DNA of 64,000 nucleotides, from contig OX639992.1 of assembly GCA_951828515.1 (NCBI GenBank), forward strand, positions 3,698,217-3,762,216. Direction: 5' to 3'. The notes beneath the pieces are model-generated. The model made no database searches. It had not been told where the DNA came from and worked only from the letters and a program-made list of their open reading frames with translations. Position numbers and translations under genes: made by a program. The stretch's first letter is position 1. The number at the start of each line of letters is the position of its first letter. Below are positions 1 to 7,559 of the stretch, piece after piece. Source of the stretch: an uncultured Poribacteria bacterium. GTDB taxonomy: Bacteria > Poribacteria > WGA-4E > WGA-3G.

Positions 1-2060
1 AACCAATCTGTCATCATTTCCGAGTTCAGAAGTTCAATTGGATTGGGTGGCACAGTGCCACTCGGCACAAGATGCAAATTAGGAATATCAGTTTGCTTGA
101 CCGTTGTTTGGAGGATATCGTCGCCATTTTCTGGGTTTAAATGGATAAGGGCTTCACTTAATCCGGGTTTACGAGCGTCAACACGTGCGATAGGAAATTC
201 AGCGTCAGATGTCCCCGTTGCGTCTTCCGCCTGAGACAGTTGTTCTCCCGGAAAAGTGTTGTGTTGAGAGGGACGGCGCATATCGGCATCAATTAATAAG
301 ACTTTACTTCCCCTTTGCGCAAGCGCGACAGCGAGATTCGAGGAGATTGTACTTTTCCCTTCGCCTCGAGTCGCACTTGTAACAAGAATGGTTCTCACGG
401 GTGCTCCTGGATTTAAAAACGGCAGTTTCGCTTGTAGGACGCGAAACGCCTCAGCAGACCGTGATTGCGGAGCATCGTGAACAATTAGCGGCAGTCGATA
501 CGCATTACGCTTTTTGATGGATGGAAGTACCCCAAGGAAACTTGGCGATTCGGGCAAGGCATCCAATTGACGCACCGCATCTTCTAAGCGGAGATATGTA
601 TCTTTGAAGTAACTTTTCGCTACAGCGAATGTAAAGCCCAGCAGCATACCTGCCATTGCTCCCAAAGCGAGATTCAGTTTTAAGCGAGGTTTCAACGGTT
701 CTTCGGGAGCACGCGCTTGATCTAACACTTTGATACTCTCTGTGCGTGCCTGTGCGAAAATCTCTGCCTCTCGCAACTTCGCTTCTAAAGCCAATGCTTG
801 TGCGGTATAGATTTCAACATCCCGCTTGAGTCGATAAAACTGCAATTGCGTCGGAGACCAGCTCCCCAACTTCTCAAGATGGGCAGCGATTTTGGCTGCG
901 GCCTCGTCTTTCTGTTTCTTAAGACTGATAATAGCCGCCTCCGCCTCATTCACCTTCTCTGTGAGTGCCTGATGAAGCGGATTGTAAGCAGAAGTTGTAC
1001 TTTTTATATCTTTTTCTTCTGTATCCAGTCGTGTTCTCGTCTCTCTAATTTTCTGATCAATCGCTGTAACTTCAGGATGTGTTTCATCATACTTGCCAAG
1101 GAGTTCCGCTCTTTCAATTTCATATTGGTGTAAGTTATCTTGTAACTTGGAATGCGAAGGGTTCCGCATAATTGTTTCTGAAACGAGGTTCTCTGATAAG
1201 TTCTCCAACTCTGCCTGATAGGTCCCGAGCCTAAATTCAGCGCTTACCAGGAGATCTATCAATTCATTTTCTTTCACTTGAAGTGCCAAAATGATTTGCG
1301 CTTGTGTGCCGCCTTCTGCGTTCAAGGTAATCTCCGGGTACTCTTGCTGAAATTTAAAGAACGCCTCCTCAGCTTTTGTGAGGTTATCCCTTGTCTGATC
1401 CAACATTGTCTGTGGGAGCGGCTTTTCCCACCACTCCATTTTTTCAGCCGTTTCCGCTTCGACTGCCGCCTGAAACACAGCCGCTATCCTATTGGCTATA
1501 TTCTCTGCCCGTTCCGATGTCCGCTGTGTCACAGCAACAGTAATTACGCTTCCGTCGGGTGTTTCTTCAACCTTTAACGCCTCGTCAATAAGCGTTTTAA
1601 CGAAAAAGTCTTCCCACTCAGTGAGGGTAAATTCACCCTGTTCCGTCGCATCCTGAGCAAGTGTAATATTTAACAAATCCGCAAGCCACACCATGACCCG
1701 TCCACGATGAACAGGCAAGGGATCCAGTAATCCCTCTTCTCTGAGTTGACGGATAGCTGGCGCAATCACGAGGTCTCTCGATTGTATTTGTGCGGCATAA
1801 GCACCCGAAGATGAACCCCCCAATAACCCAGATAGTGGCAATTGTGAAAGTAGCGAAGAGGTGGGTTGACCGTCTAAGACTCGAAGCGTTGTTTCAGATT
1901 GATAAACCGGCTGAGTGAGGTCGGTTATGAGAAAGGCCACAAAAACGGAAAGCAAGAAAATGAGAAGGACACTCCATTTATTCCGAAAGAGGATCCAAAA
2001 ATAGTCTGATAAACGAATTTCTCTGATTTCTTCGAAGTGCCTGTCGGTTGTCTCTGACAT
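1..2060 (-). CDS. Wzc/GumC-type chain-length regulator fused to CpsD-like tyrosine autokinase (3' end beyond window)
   Basis: Inner-membrane protein that controls chain length and export of capsule or exopolysaccharide. The open frame runs without a stop from ATG 2060 to the window edge (686 codons). Visible in order: a basic N-terminus, a first TM helix at about residues 31-46, a large periplasmic Wzz/GNVR-like region with long helices, a second TM helix at about 455-475, then a cytoplasmic P-loop domain. That domain has Walker A (ATRGEGKST, near 560-570) and Walker A' (LLIDADMRRP, near 588), typical of BY-kinases. The C-terminal tyrosine cluster is outside the window, so kinase activity cannot be judged. 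AGGAG lies 14 nt before the start. The SLBB export gene upstream on the same strand is its usual partner. Confidence 0.9.
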   Translation of the reverse strand, partial: MSETTDRHFEEIREIRLSDYFWILFRNKWSVLLIFLLSVFVAFLITDLTQPVYQSETTLRVLDGQPTSSLLSQLPLSGLLGGSSSGAYAAQIQSRDLVIAPAIRQLREEGLLDPLPVHRGRVMVWLADLLNITLAQDATEQGEFTLTEWEDFFVKTLIDEALKVEETPDGSVITVAVTQRTSERAENIANRIAAVFQAAVEAETAEKMEWWEKPLPQTMLDQTRDNLTKAEEAFFKFQQEYPEITLNAEGGTQAQIILALQVKENELIDLLVSAEFRLGTYQAELENLSENLVSETIMRNPSHSKLQDNLHQYEIERAELLGKYDETHPEVTAIDQKIRETRTRLDTEEKDIKSTTSAYNPLHQALTEKVNEAEAAIISLKKQKDEAAAKIAAHLEKLGSWSPTQLQFYRLKRDVEIYTAQALALEAKLREAEIFAQARTESIKVLDQARAPEEPLKPRLKLNLALGAMAGMLLGFTFAVAKSYFKDTYLRLEDAVRQLDALPESPSFLGVLPSIKKRNAYRLPLIVHDAPQSRSAEAFRVLQAKLPFLNPGAPVRTILVTSATRGEGKSTISSNLAVALAQRGSKVLLIDADMRRPSQHNTFPGEQLSQAEDATGTSDAEFPIARVDARKPGLSEALIHLNPENGDDILQTTVKQTDIPNLHLVPSGTVPPNPIELLNSEMMTDW

Positions 2061-2093
2061 TTTTTAATTGATTGCTCCTGGTCTGCGCTCCAC

Positions 2094-2127
2094 TGTGGGA
2101 GGGGTGTTTTGCTTGGGCGGTTCTTCA
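2094..2127 (+). repeat. Partial copy of dispersed repeat family A (TTTTGCTTGGG core)
   Basis: A short hairpin (CTCC...GGAG) is followed by GGTGTTTTGCTTGGGCGGTT. This core recurs at about 15.2, 18.6, 24.3, 29.7, 51.5 and 63.9 kb. Here it runs antisense to both neighbouring genes, so it is not their terminator. Confidence 0.6.
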
Positions 2128-2308
2128 ATGTCCCCGATTCGTTTCGCTCAGGTTTTCGGTTGATTCTTGAATAGTTATCGGTTCGGATTGCTACGCAACC
2201 CTTTCAGTTTTCGGTAGGGTTATAGTTGCGTTATATCTTCCGGTAACCCTCATTACCACTAAAGGGACCAATGGTTACTAAGACTCATCGCATACAGGAA
2301 ACCTCTTT

Positions 2309-2340
2309 AACTGACGACTGACAACCGATGACCGACAACC
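2309..2340. repeat. Heptamer short tandem repeat (consensus RACYGAY)
   Basis: Four and a half consecutive 7-mers (AACTGAC, GACTGAC, AACCGAT, GACCGAC, AACC) lie directly beside the stop codon of the SLBB gene. The same period-7 array recurs in other intergenic gaps of the window. The rest of 2061-2343 shows no gene. Confidence 0.75.
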
Positions 2341-2343
2341 ATC

Positions 2344-3600
2344 TTAATTGTATCTGAGCAGGACCGTGACAAGCAAGTTCACAAACGATGTTGCGAAGGT
2401 GATAACTCGCCAGTCTAAACGGGTCCGTTCACGGATTCTGAGCTGATCTTTCGGGTGCAAGTAAACCTCCGAGTGCATCTGATTGAAGTCCAGTTCTTCT
2501 TCTGCCCCATCTGCCCGCGTGAGTAGGCATTTTTTAGGATTCGCTCTCTCCTCGTTGAACCCACCCGCCATCGCAATGGCTTCGCCAAGCAGTACCGGTT
2601 CAGTAATCACGTATTGTCCTGGTTTTTCGACAGCCCCTGTAACACTAATCTTCGCTTCCGCCAACGGGACATATAAGGTATCTCCCGGTCCCACCATTGC
2701 CTCAACATTCTCTGCAGCGAGATCGACTAAAATGCGCTCTTTACTGGTGATAATTTCTGATTTGTGCAAGTCCGCGAAATCGGTTCTGGAACCTCCCGCG
2801 ATTTTCAACACTTGGCTTGCCGGCACCTGCGGTTCTGTTATGGGATAAACCCCCGGGGCTACCACCGCACCTATAACACGCACGGGGCGTTGCTGAAAGA
2901 CCGATGGAATGAAGATAGTATCATGGTCCTTCAACGGGACATCAGGACCACCTGCGCTGATGAGCTGAAGGTAATCAATTTTCTTATAGAGTTTCCCCTT
3001 CCGCCAGATAGAAATGTCCGTAAGGTCTGCCGCTTCATAATTGATACCAGCAGATGCGAGTGCTTGAAGGAGATACACTTGCCCAACTTCAAACACATGG
3101 AGGTTCCCACGTGCGCGAAGTTCGACCGCACCAAACACAAGAATCGTCCGTTTCGGCTTCATGAGCGTTACAAATACGCGTGCCGTCGGGAGATGCTTTG
3201 AAAAAGCGAACTGCATCTGCGCTTCCAGTTCAGAAACCGTGAGATTCGATGCCTTGATAAGCCCAATGAGCGGATAAGAGACATAGCCGTCTTGTTGAAC
3301 CGGCACAGGGACCCGCTCTTTGCTATATTCGGGGTAGCCGTCCACGGTGACAACAAAACTGTCACCAACTTGCAATTTATATGTAGATGATTCCGTGGGT
3401 TTTGGATCTTTCGGCGTAACCTCTGTGGCGATAGCCTGATTATCGGTGGGAGAATCCGCAGCGGAAATATATCCGGGAAGACTAAGTTGTAACACACTCA
3501 GCGAAAGTATTATAAATCTTTTAACGGAAAGTTTTGGGCTGCTAATACATTTGGCGTAAACTCCACCAAAAAACTGATTTCGTAAAGCAGATTTGTTCAT
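2344..3600 (-). CDS. Polysaccharide export protein with SLBB domains (Wza-like)
   Basis: Secreted outer-membrane or periplasmic component of a capsule/exopolysaccharide exporter, the partner of the Wzc-like protein downstream. A long basic N-terminus and a hydrophobic stretch (about residues 28-46, ending SAADS) look like a Sec signal without a lipobox cysteine. A polysaccharide export domain (YKLQVGDSFVVTV..., about 72-150) is followed by two or three SLBB-type units (VFGAV..., VIGAVVAPGVYPI, VTGAVEKPGQYVI). The C-terminal VITFATSFVNLLVTVLLRY resembles the amphipathic membrane helix at the end of Wza. Its 418 residues are normal for the family. Family assignment is firm; the polymer exported is unknown. 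Confidence 0.9.
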   Translation of the reverse strand: MNKSALRNQFFGGVYAKCISSPKLSVKRFIILSLSVLQLSLPGYISAADSPTDNQAIATEVTPKDPKPTESSTYKLQVGDSFVVTVDGYPEYSKERVPVPVQQDGYVSYPLIGLIKASNLTVSELEAQMQFAFSKHLPTARVFVTLMKPKRTILVFGAVELRARGNLHVFEVGQVYLLQALASAGINYEAADLTDISIWRKGKLYKKIDYLQLISAGGPDVPLKDHDTIFIPSVFQQRPVRVIGAVVAPGVYPITEPQVPASQVLKIAGGSRTDFADLHKSEIITSKERILVDLAAENVEAMVGPGDTLYVPLAEAKISVTGAVEKPGQYVITEPVLLGEAIAMAGGFNEERANPKKCLLTRADGAEEELDFNQMHSEVYLHPKDQLRIRERTRLDWRVITFATSFVNLLVTVLLRYN

Positions 3601-3688
3601 GGAATGTCACTATCAATCCTTTTTTGGAGATTTTGTCATTTGAATATTCTATCAGATGTCTGCTCAAAATGCAAAGGAAAACCACACG

Positions 3689-3718
3689 GGTATAAGCGTT
3701 TATAGCACATCTTTTCAA
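3689..3718 (-). promoter_or_regulatory. Candidate sigma70 promoter of the SLBB gene
   Basis: On the minus strand TTGAAA (3718-3713) is followed after 18 nt by TATACC (3694-3689), about 90 nt before the SLBB start. The match is moderate. Confidence 0.35.
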
Positions 3719-3720
3719 AC

Positions 3721-4281
3721 CTATAGGTTATTGGCAATGCGAATTTCTTCCTCGTTAAAGGATTCGTCATGCCATTCAGTTATACGCCACTCATTATTTC
3801 TCTTTTCAAAAATAAAGAGGCTGTCACCTTCAGCGTACACACCACTAAATCCACCCTCAAGCGAGTGTCCATCGGATATAAAGAGCTGGATTCTATAGTG
3901 ATTTCGTACTTCTGCCTGTGTGCCATCCTCGTTCATAGAGATCTCTGGTGGGACAGAGAGTTCTATCTCAATATCTTGAAACTTCTCAAAGACCCGAGTG
4001 GCAGCATCGCGTTCCTTTCGAATGTCATCAAACTCCAAGTCGTCGGTTTTGTCCCCGTCAGTCCCCATATCAGAAACATAGAGGAAACCGTCTTCCCAGA
4101 AGGTGTTGATATAAGAGTTAACATCTTCGGTCTCATAACCTTGCCGCCACTGGTCTAAGACTTTATTGATTTGAAGGAGTTCTTCAGGCGGAACCTGACC
4201 AACCTTATCAGCGTCCCCACATCCCATAAAACCTATGAGTAAGATGAGTACGCCGGTGCCTTTTGCAAAAGCCTTGAACAT
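3721..4281 (-). CDS. Lipoprotein with SnoaL/DUF4440-like (NTF2-fold) domain
   Basis: A 186-residue exported lipoprotein of unknown role. The N-terminus has a short basic region, a hydrophobic core and a lipobox ending LIGFMGC, so Cys21 is the likely lipidated residue. The mature part is acidic and looks like a cone-shaped NTF2/SnoaL fold: an initial helix (LLQINKVLDQWRQGYETEDV), a strand pattern (GFLYVSD), and the terminal strands DSLFIFEKRNNEWRITEWHDE typical of DUF4440/SnoaL_3 proteins. No catalytic residues can be assigned. It stands alone, about 120 bp upstream of the SLBB gene on the same strand. The fold call is inference from pattern only. Confidence 0.7.
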   Translation of the reverse strand: MFKAFAKGTGVLILLIGFMGCGDADKVGQVPPEELLQINKVLDQWRQGYETEDVNSYINTFWEDGFLYVSDMGTDGDKTDDLEFDDIRKERDAATRVFEKFQDIEIELSVPPEISMNEDGTQAEVRNHYRIQLFISDGHSLEGGFSGVYAEGDSLFIFEKRNNEWRITEWHDESFNEEEIRIANNL

Positions 4282-4364
4282 AATAATTAAGTATCCTTTT
4301 TATTTTTCGTAAAACCTACAAGTAAATAGACATCTCAATAGAAGCGAATACCTCCACCCCCGCT

Positions 4365-4385
4365 GGCGAGGTTTCTAACCTCGCC
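4365..4385. repeat. Perfect 9-bp hairpin GGCGAGGTT-TCT-AACCTCGCC
   Basis: A perfect inverted repeat with a 3-nt loop. A relative (GGTGCGGTT...AATCGCACC) lies inside the MITE at 15.35-15.43 kb, which suggests a shared element family. Confidence 0.7.
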
Positions 4386-4544
4386 TCTTTAGAGTGTCCA
4401 ATTAATTCTAAAATTTACCATAAACTGTATTTTGTACAATTTAGATGATATTCTCGTTGACTTCTACTGGCTTCATTTTCCGCTTTAGTTGCAAGCCGAC
4501 GAGATATCCTTCAAAAAATATAGTTCAGTATCTATGGAGGTTCC

Positions 4545-4600
4545 GTAGCGTAAACTTTTAGTTTGCGCCCTCGGAGGTACAATCTAACAGATTATGCTAC
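4545..4600. repeat. Head-to-head palindromic element (GTAGCRTAA ends)
   Basis: The outer arms GTAGCGTAA and TTATGCTAC are near-complementary. Each half is itself palindromic (AAACTTTTAGTTT and AATCTAACAGATT). A second copy lies in inverted orientation at 7483-7537 and a single half at 11244-11270. Confidence 0.75.
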
Positions 4601-4768
4601 AAAGATGGTAACTTAGTGCGTTGTCAAGTTTTGACTGATAGGTCTATCTGTTTAAGGGATGGTAGGATGAACAGAAAGGAATTTAGGATGGTATCGTCTA
4701 TATATTGTAATCCAAGATGCTACTAACAAATTTTTGGTGTTTTGGAGTTTCATCGTAATTCCTCTTTA

Positions 4769-4932
4769 AAATGTTCCAAAATGTTACGTTTTTATAACAT
4801 TTTTAAATTGGCATTTCTGTGCGAGTTTCGGTTGAGAATTCACTGGTAACGTGGGTTTCTTGGGTGTTTCTCTGTTGCAATTCTCTGTTGAAAAAAATAA
4901 TTTGGTGAAAGGTGTAACATTTTTCATTCGGA
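4769..4932. repeat. Left flanking repeat of the defence-like segment
   Basis: Contains AAAATGTTA (4778-4786) and TAACATTTT (4795-4803) as an inverted repeat. About 100 nt on comes a run of A with AATAATTT and then GTGTAACATTTTT. The same order and spacing occur at 11313-11447. Confidence 0.6.
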
Positions 4933-4988
4933 TTTTTAATTATCAAACTCACATTTTTCTAAGAGCACCTATAGGGGCAATCTTGTCC

Positions 4989-5834
4989 CTACTCCTCCTC
5001 AAATCCTTGTGTAGTAAACTGCAGCGTTCGACAATTCTCTGTCACTATATGAACAATATCGTCTGGGACTCCATCCGAAACTTTGGCTTGAATTTCCATC
5101 GTTACTTCAATATCTGCTCCCGATAAAGTGGTAAGGTGCTGCACGACTTCCGTTATCACCTGCTGCGCGTCGCGTCCTGCGCGTATTGGATTCAAGTTAA
5201 CAGTGCCGTAGAAGCGTTTCGGTTGTGCTGCTTGTGTTGGTGATAGATCGGTTCTCCCACTCCCTTCTGTGTGTCCATCAGAAGTGGAATAAGGCGATTC
5301 ACCTTCTGGCAGTTCGGAATCCAATTCTGGTGGTTGTGGGTGGCCGCTATCTGATTTCGCCGCCGCATCCGCTTCAATCTGTGCCGCTGCCACATCGGGT
5401 TTTACCAATACGCTTTCATCATCCAGATAGAGCGAACCGGCGGCACTTCCCAATTGCAACCCGTTATACTGTCCTGTATCGTCAACGCTATTTGCGTATC
5501 CGAACGCCTGTGTTTTAATCCCTTCCCGAACGGTATCAAGCAGGACATCGGAATCGCGTAAGCGCGACAAATACAAATAAGTTGCAAGGCACTCCCACAC
5601 CCTTTTGAGACTGATATGGTCTTTGTCTTTCCAGAGCCAATTGTCCAATTCCATCTTTAACAGGACAGGCGACCATTGCGTGATAAGCTGGGCGTCATCT
5701 CGGACTTTCGCAGCGGCTTTTGCAACAGCCGTTTCCTGTGAGCCGGGAATGCGTGTTTCTTCCCACACGATTGGGTCTGTTCCTTCTTGTGTTGGAACGA
5801 GGAGCCAAGAATACGCCTCATTGAGTCGTATCCC
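4989..5834 (-). pseudogene. C-terminal remnant of a DUF499-type ATP-binding protein
   Basis: Only the last quarter of a large (normally about 1000-residue) DUF499 protein is present. The first ATG is at 5768, but recognisable homology (AYSWLLVP..., then VWEETRIPG) continues upstream to about 5834 before the frame meets a stop in unrelated AT-rich DNA. The C-terminus (RFYGTVNLNPIRAGRDA..., ending FTTQGFEEE) is the typical family ending. The P-loop ATPase part is missing, so the fragment is probably non-functional. DUF499 proteins usually sit with DUF1156 methylases and DUF3883 helicases in anti-phage islands. A helicase of that kind lies at 7560-11204 here, but no DUF1156 gene is present. Confidence 0.7.
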
Positions 5835-5859
5835 GTTTGTTGATAAACATGGATCCTTA

Positions 5860-6123
5860 ATGGTTGTGACGGTTGATGATGATGCAGATTTTCACGTAGA
5901 TACAAAGGATGATAGAACGTGTTATATTGTTGCTTATAAATCACCACACACAAGTAAATCACGTACTCTATATAGAAAGGTATTAGCGGAATCGTTAGAT
6001 AAAATTACTGCTGATAAATGTATAGAACAGATATTTGAAGCCATTGTAGCAAAAGAAACCTCTTGCGATTTAGTTGATATTCAATTAGGAAAAACTGTTG
6101 AAGAAACACCAACAGATGAATAA
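5860..6123 (+). CDS. Small acidic hypothetical protein (possible fragment)
   Basis: An 87-residue product that I do not recognise. It starts VVTVDDDADFHVDTKDD and continues with plausible helical segments (RKVLAESLDKITADKCIEQIF). It lies in distinctly AT-rich DNA, unlike the flanking genes. The frame stays open further upstream across the DUF499 remnant on the opposite strand, so it may be the C-terminal end of a gene truncated at the same junction near 5835-5860. No clear ribosome-binding site precedes ATG 5860. Confidence 0.35.
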   Translation: MVVTVDDDADFHVDTKDDRTCYIVAYKSPHTSKSRTLYRKVLAESLDKITADKCIEQIFEAIVAKETSCDLVDIQLGKTVEETPTDE

Positions 6124-6356
6124 TTACAATGAGTGAATAGGCTTTTGATATAAAATAATTGGATGATTAAAAATAATAGACATTAGGCATTATGTCGGTT
6201 TAATTGTGTGTTCGTGTTCATCTATTTTTCGCTATCCCATAGTTATATTTTCGCTTGGAATGCGGAAAAAATGAGAATAAATTGGCAAATTACAATCGCT
6301 AAGGGATAATATTGTGAAATATAAGCCTACGCAAAGTTAATTAGCACAATGTATTC
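6124..6356. other. AT-rich spacer, no gene seen
   Basis: Markedly AT-rich sequence with no open frame of note. Together with 5860-6123 it forms a patch of foreign-looking composition between two apparently truncated genes. Confidence 0.5.
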
Positions 6357-6608
6357 TTAAATCATTATAATGTCTAATGTAGATGTATCAATATCCCTCA
6401 GCAAGGTGACAAGCGTATCACTGTCCATGTCAACTTCTGCCGGATCGGTAAGATCAACAAAGTTGGGTGCACTTTGCTTAACCGCCTCGATACACGACTC
6501 TTTAAAAAGATCCTCTGCTGTACTGTTGTTTAAATCTTTTAAAGCGTTAATTGTACGAACGATTGTGGCGATGGTGCCAATAGCTTTGAAAACGTCGAAT
6601 CCTGTCAT
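6357..6608 (-). CDS. Small hypothetical protein coupled to the MNT-HEPN gene
   Basis: An 83-residue protein whose ATG overlaps the TGA of the MNT-HEPN gene (ATGA at 6605-6608), so translation is probably coupled. It is helical and acidic (DVFKAIGTIATIVRTINALKDL..., then DLFKESCIEAVKQSAPNF). I recognise no family. It ends abruptly (DIIMI) at the edge of the AT-rich patch, so it may be the N-terminal part of a longer protein truncated there, for example an N-terminal module of a larger NTPase. Alternatively it is a complete accessory or antidote-like partner of the upstream toxin-antitoxin-type protein. Confidence 0.5.
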   Translation of the reverse strand: MTGFDVFKAIGTIATIVRTINALKDLNNSTAEDLFKESCIEAVKQSAPNFVDLTDPAEVDMDSDTLVTLLRDIDTSTLDIIMI

Positions 6609-7402
6609 AATGTTCTCTCCACAAGGAAACCGTGTTGTGCGAGTTCAGTCGATACAGATGTCCAAACGACGCGTGCGTGTTCAACAGCCGTGGATGCCTC
6701 TGTTTCCGTGGCTTCTTGACCGTCTTCAGGGTAGCGAGCTTGGACCGCCCATCTGTTTAGGTACCCCAGGTTTGGCAGCACGGTTTTGAGTTGCCAACGC
6801 TCAGACACCAGATCCCGTAAAATATTCAAGTCATGCGTTCTCGGAAAATCGATCTGCAAGAAGATTAATACTGCCTTCAATGCCTTTTCAGCGGCTTGTT
6901 GAGCGAACCAGTAGGATTGGCGAGGTGGGACACGTGAATGCCCTAAAAATGTTTCAGCTGTTGTTAAATCTTCCTCGGCATGGCGGAGCCAGCGAGCTGT
7001 GTCTGCGAGTCGATCCGTCGTTTGCATAGTGGACTTTACCTCGTTGTTGGAGCCACCGCAGCATTGATCCGATTTGTGTGCGGCTGCGTTCAAGTTCTTC
7101 CAAAGGATTTTACCCTCTTGTTGGGCATATCGCAGCACCGACCCGATCCGCAGGCGACTGTGTTCCAACTCTTCTGGTGTTGATACAAGGATGTCCTTGG
7201 CAACAGGCACGTCAGCAAGTGCACGCTCAATGTCAATGGCGGTTTTCCGTTTATCCGTGAGTTCCGCGAAAACCACAAGCAGATCTATGTCGCTATCCCG
7301 ATCTGCGTCACCTCGTGCCTGTGAACCGAAGAGGATAATCTGCAGTGGGTCAAATTCACGCGCGATGCGCTCTGTCATGATTGAGATGAATTCGTTATTC
7401 AT
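6605..7402 (-). CDS. Fused MNT nucleotidyltransferase and HEPN domain protein
   Basis: A single 265-residue product joins the two halves of what is normally a two-gene toxin-antitoxin pair. Residues 1-100 are a minimal nucleotidyltransferase (MNT) with GSQARG (26-31) and the metal-binding DID (38-40). Residues about 125-260 are a HEPN domain of the PF05168 type (QSYWFAQQAAEKALKAVLI, FPRTHDL, ARYPED). The linker (about 103-124, Cys/Asn-rich) looks like translated intergenic DNA. I chose ATG 7402 because GGGAGAGG lies just upstream; an in-frame ATG at 7441 lacks this. In known MntA-HepT pairs MNT AMPylates and silences the HEPN RNase. The RX4-6H RNase motif is not obvious here. Confidence 0.8.
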   Translation of the reverse strand: MNNEFISIMTERIAREFDPLQIILFGSQARGDADRDSDIDLLVVFAELTDKRKTAIDIERALADVPVAKDILVSTPEELEHSRLRIGSVLRYAQQEGKILWKNLNAAAHKSDQCCGGSNNEVKSTMQTTDRLADTARWLRHAEEDLTTAETFLGHSRVPPRQSYWFAQQAAEKALKAVLIFLQIDFPRTHDLNILRDLVSERWQLKTVLPNLGYLNRWAVQARYPEDGQEATETEASTAVEHARVVWTSVSTELAQHGFLVERTL

Positions 7403-7482
7403 TGCCCTCTCCCTTTGTCCATGTTTTTTTGAGAAACCCAAAAACGGACCATCCTGTTATTATAACACGAGTTGCCATCTTT

Positions 7483-7537
7483 GTAGCATAATCTGTTAGA
7501 TTGTGCCCCTAAGTCTGCAGACTAAAGTTTATGCTAC
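7483..7537. repeat. Second head-to-head GTAGCATAA palindromic element
   Basis: Inverted relative to the copy at 4545-4600 and sharing most of its sequence (arms TTGTAGCATAATCTGTTAGA and ACTAAAGTTTATGCTACAA). It lies in the gap between the helicase stop and the MNT-HEPN start. Confidence 0.75.
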
Positions 7538-7559
7538 AAGTGGTTTTCTCATTCACTGA

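Larger units (their letters stand above)
4282..4988. other. Gene-free stretch with three repeat types
   Basis: About 700 bp without a credible gene. It holds a GGCGAGGTT hairpin (4365-4385), a head-to-head GTAGCATAA palindromic element (4545-4600) and an AT-rich block with ATGTTA/TAACAT palindromes (4769-4932). The last of these recurs on the far side of the defence-like genes. Confidence 0.7.
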
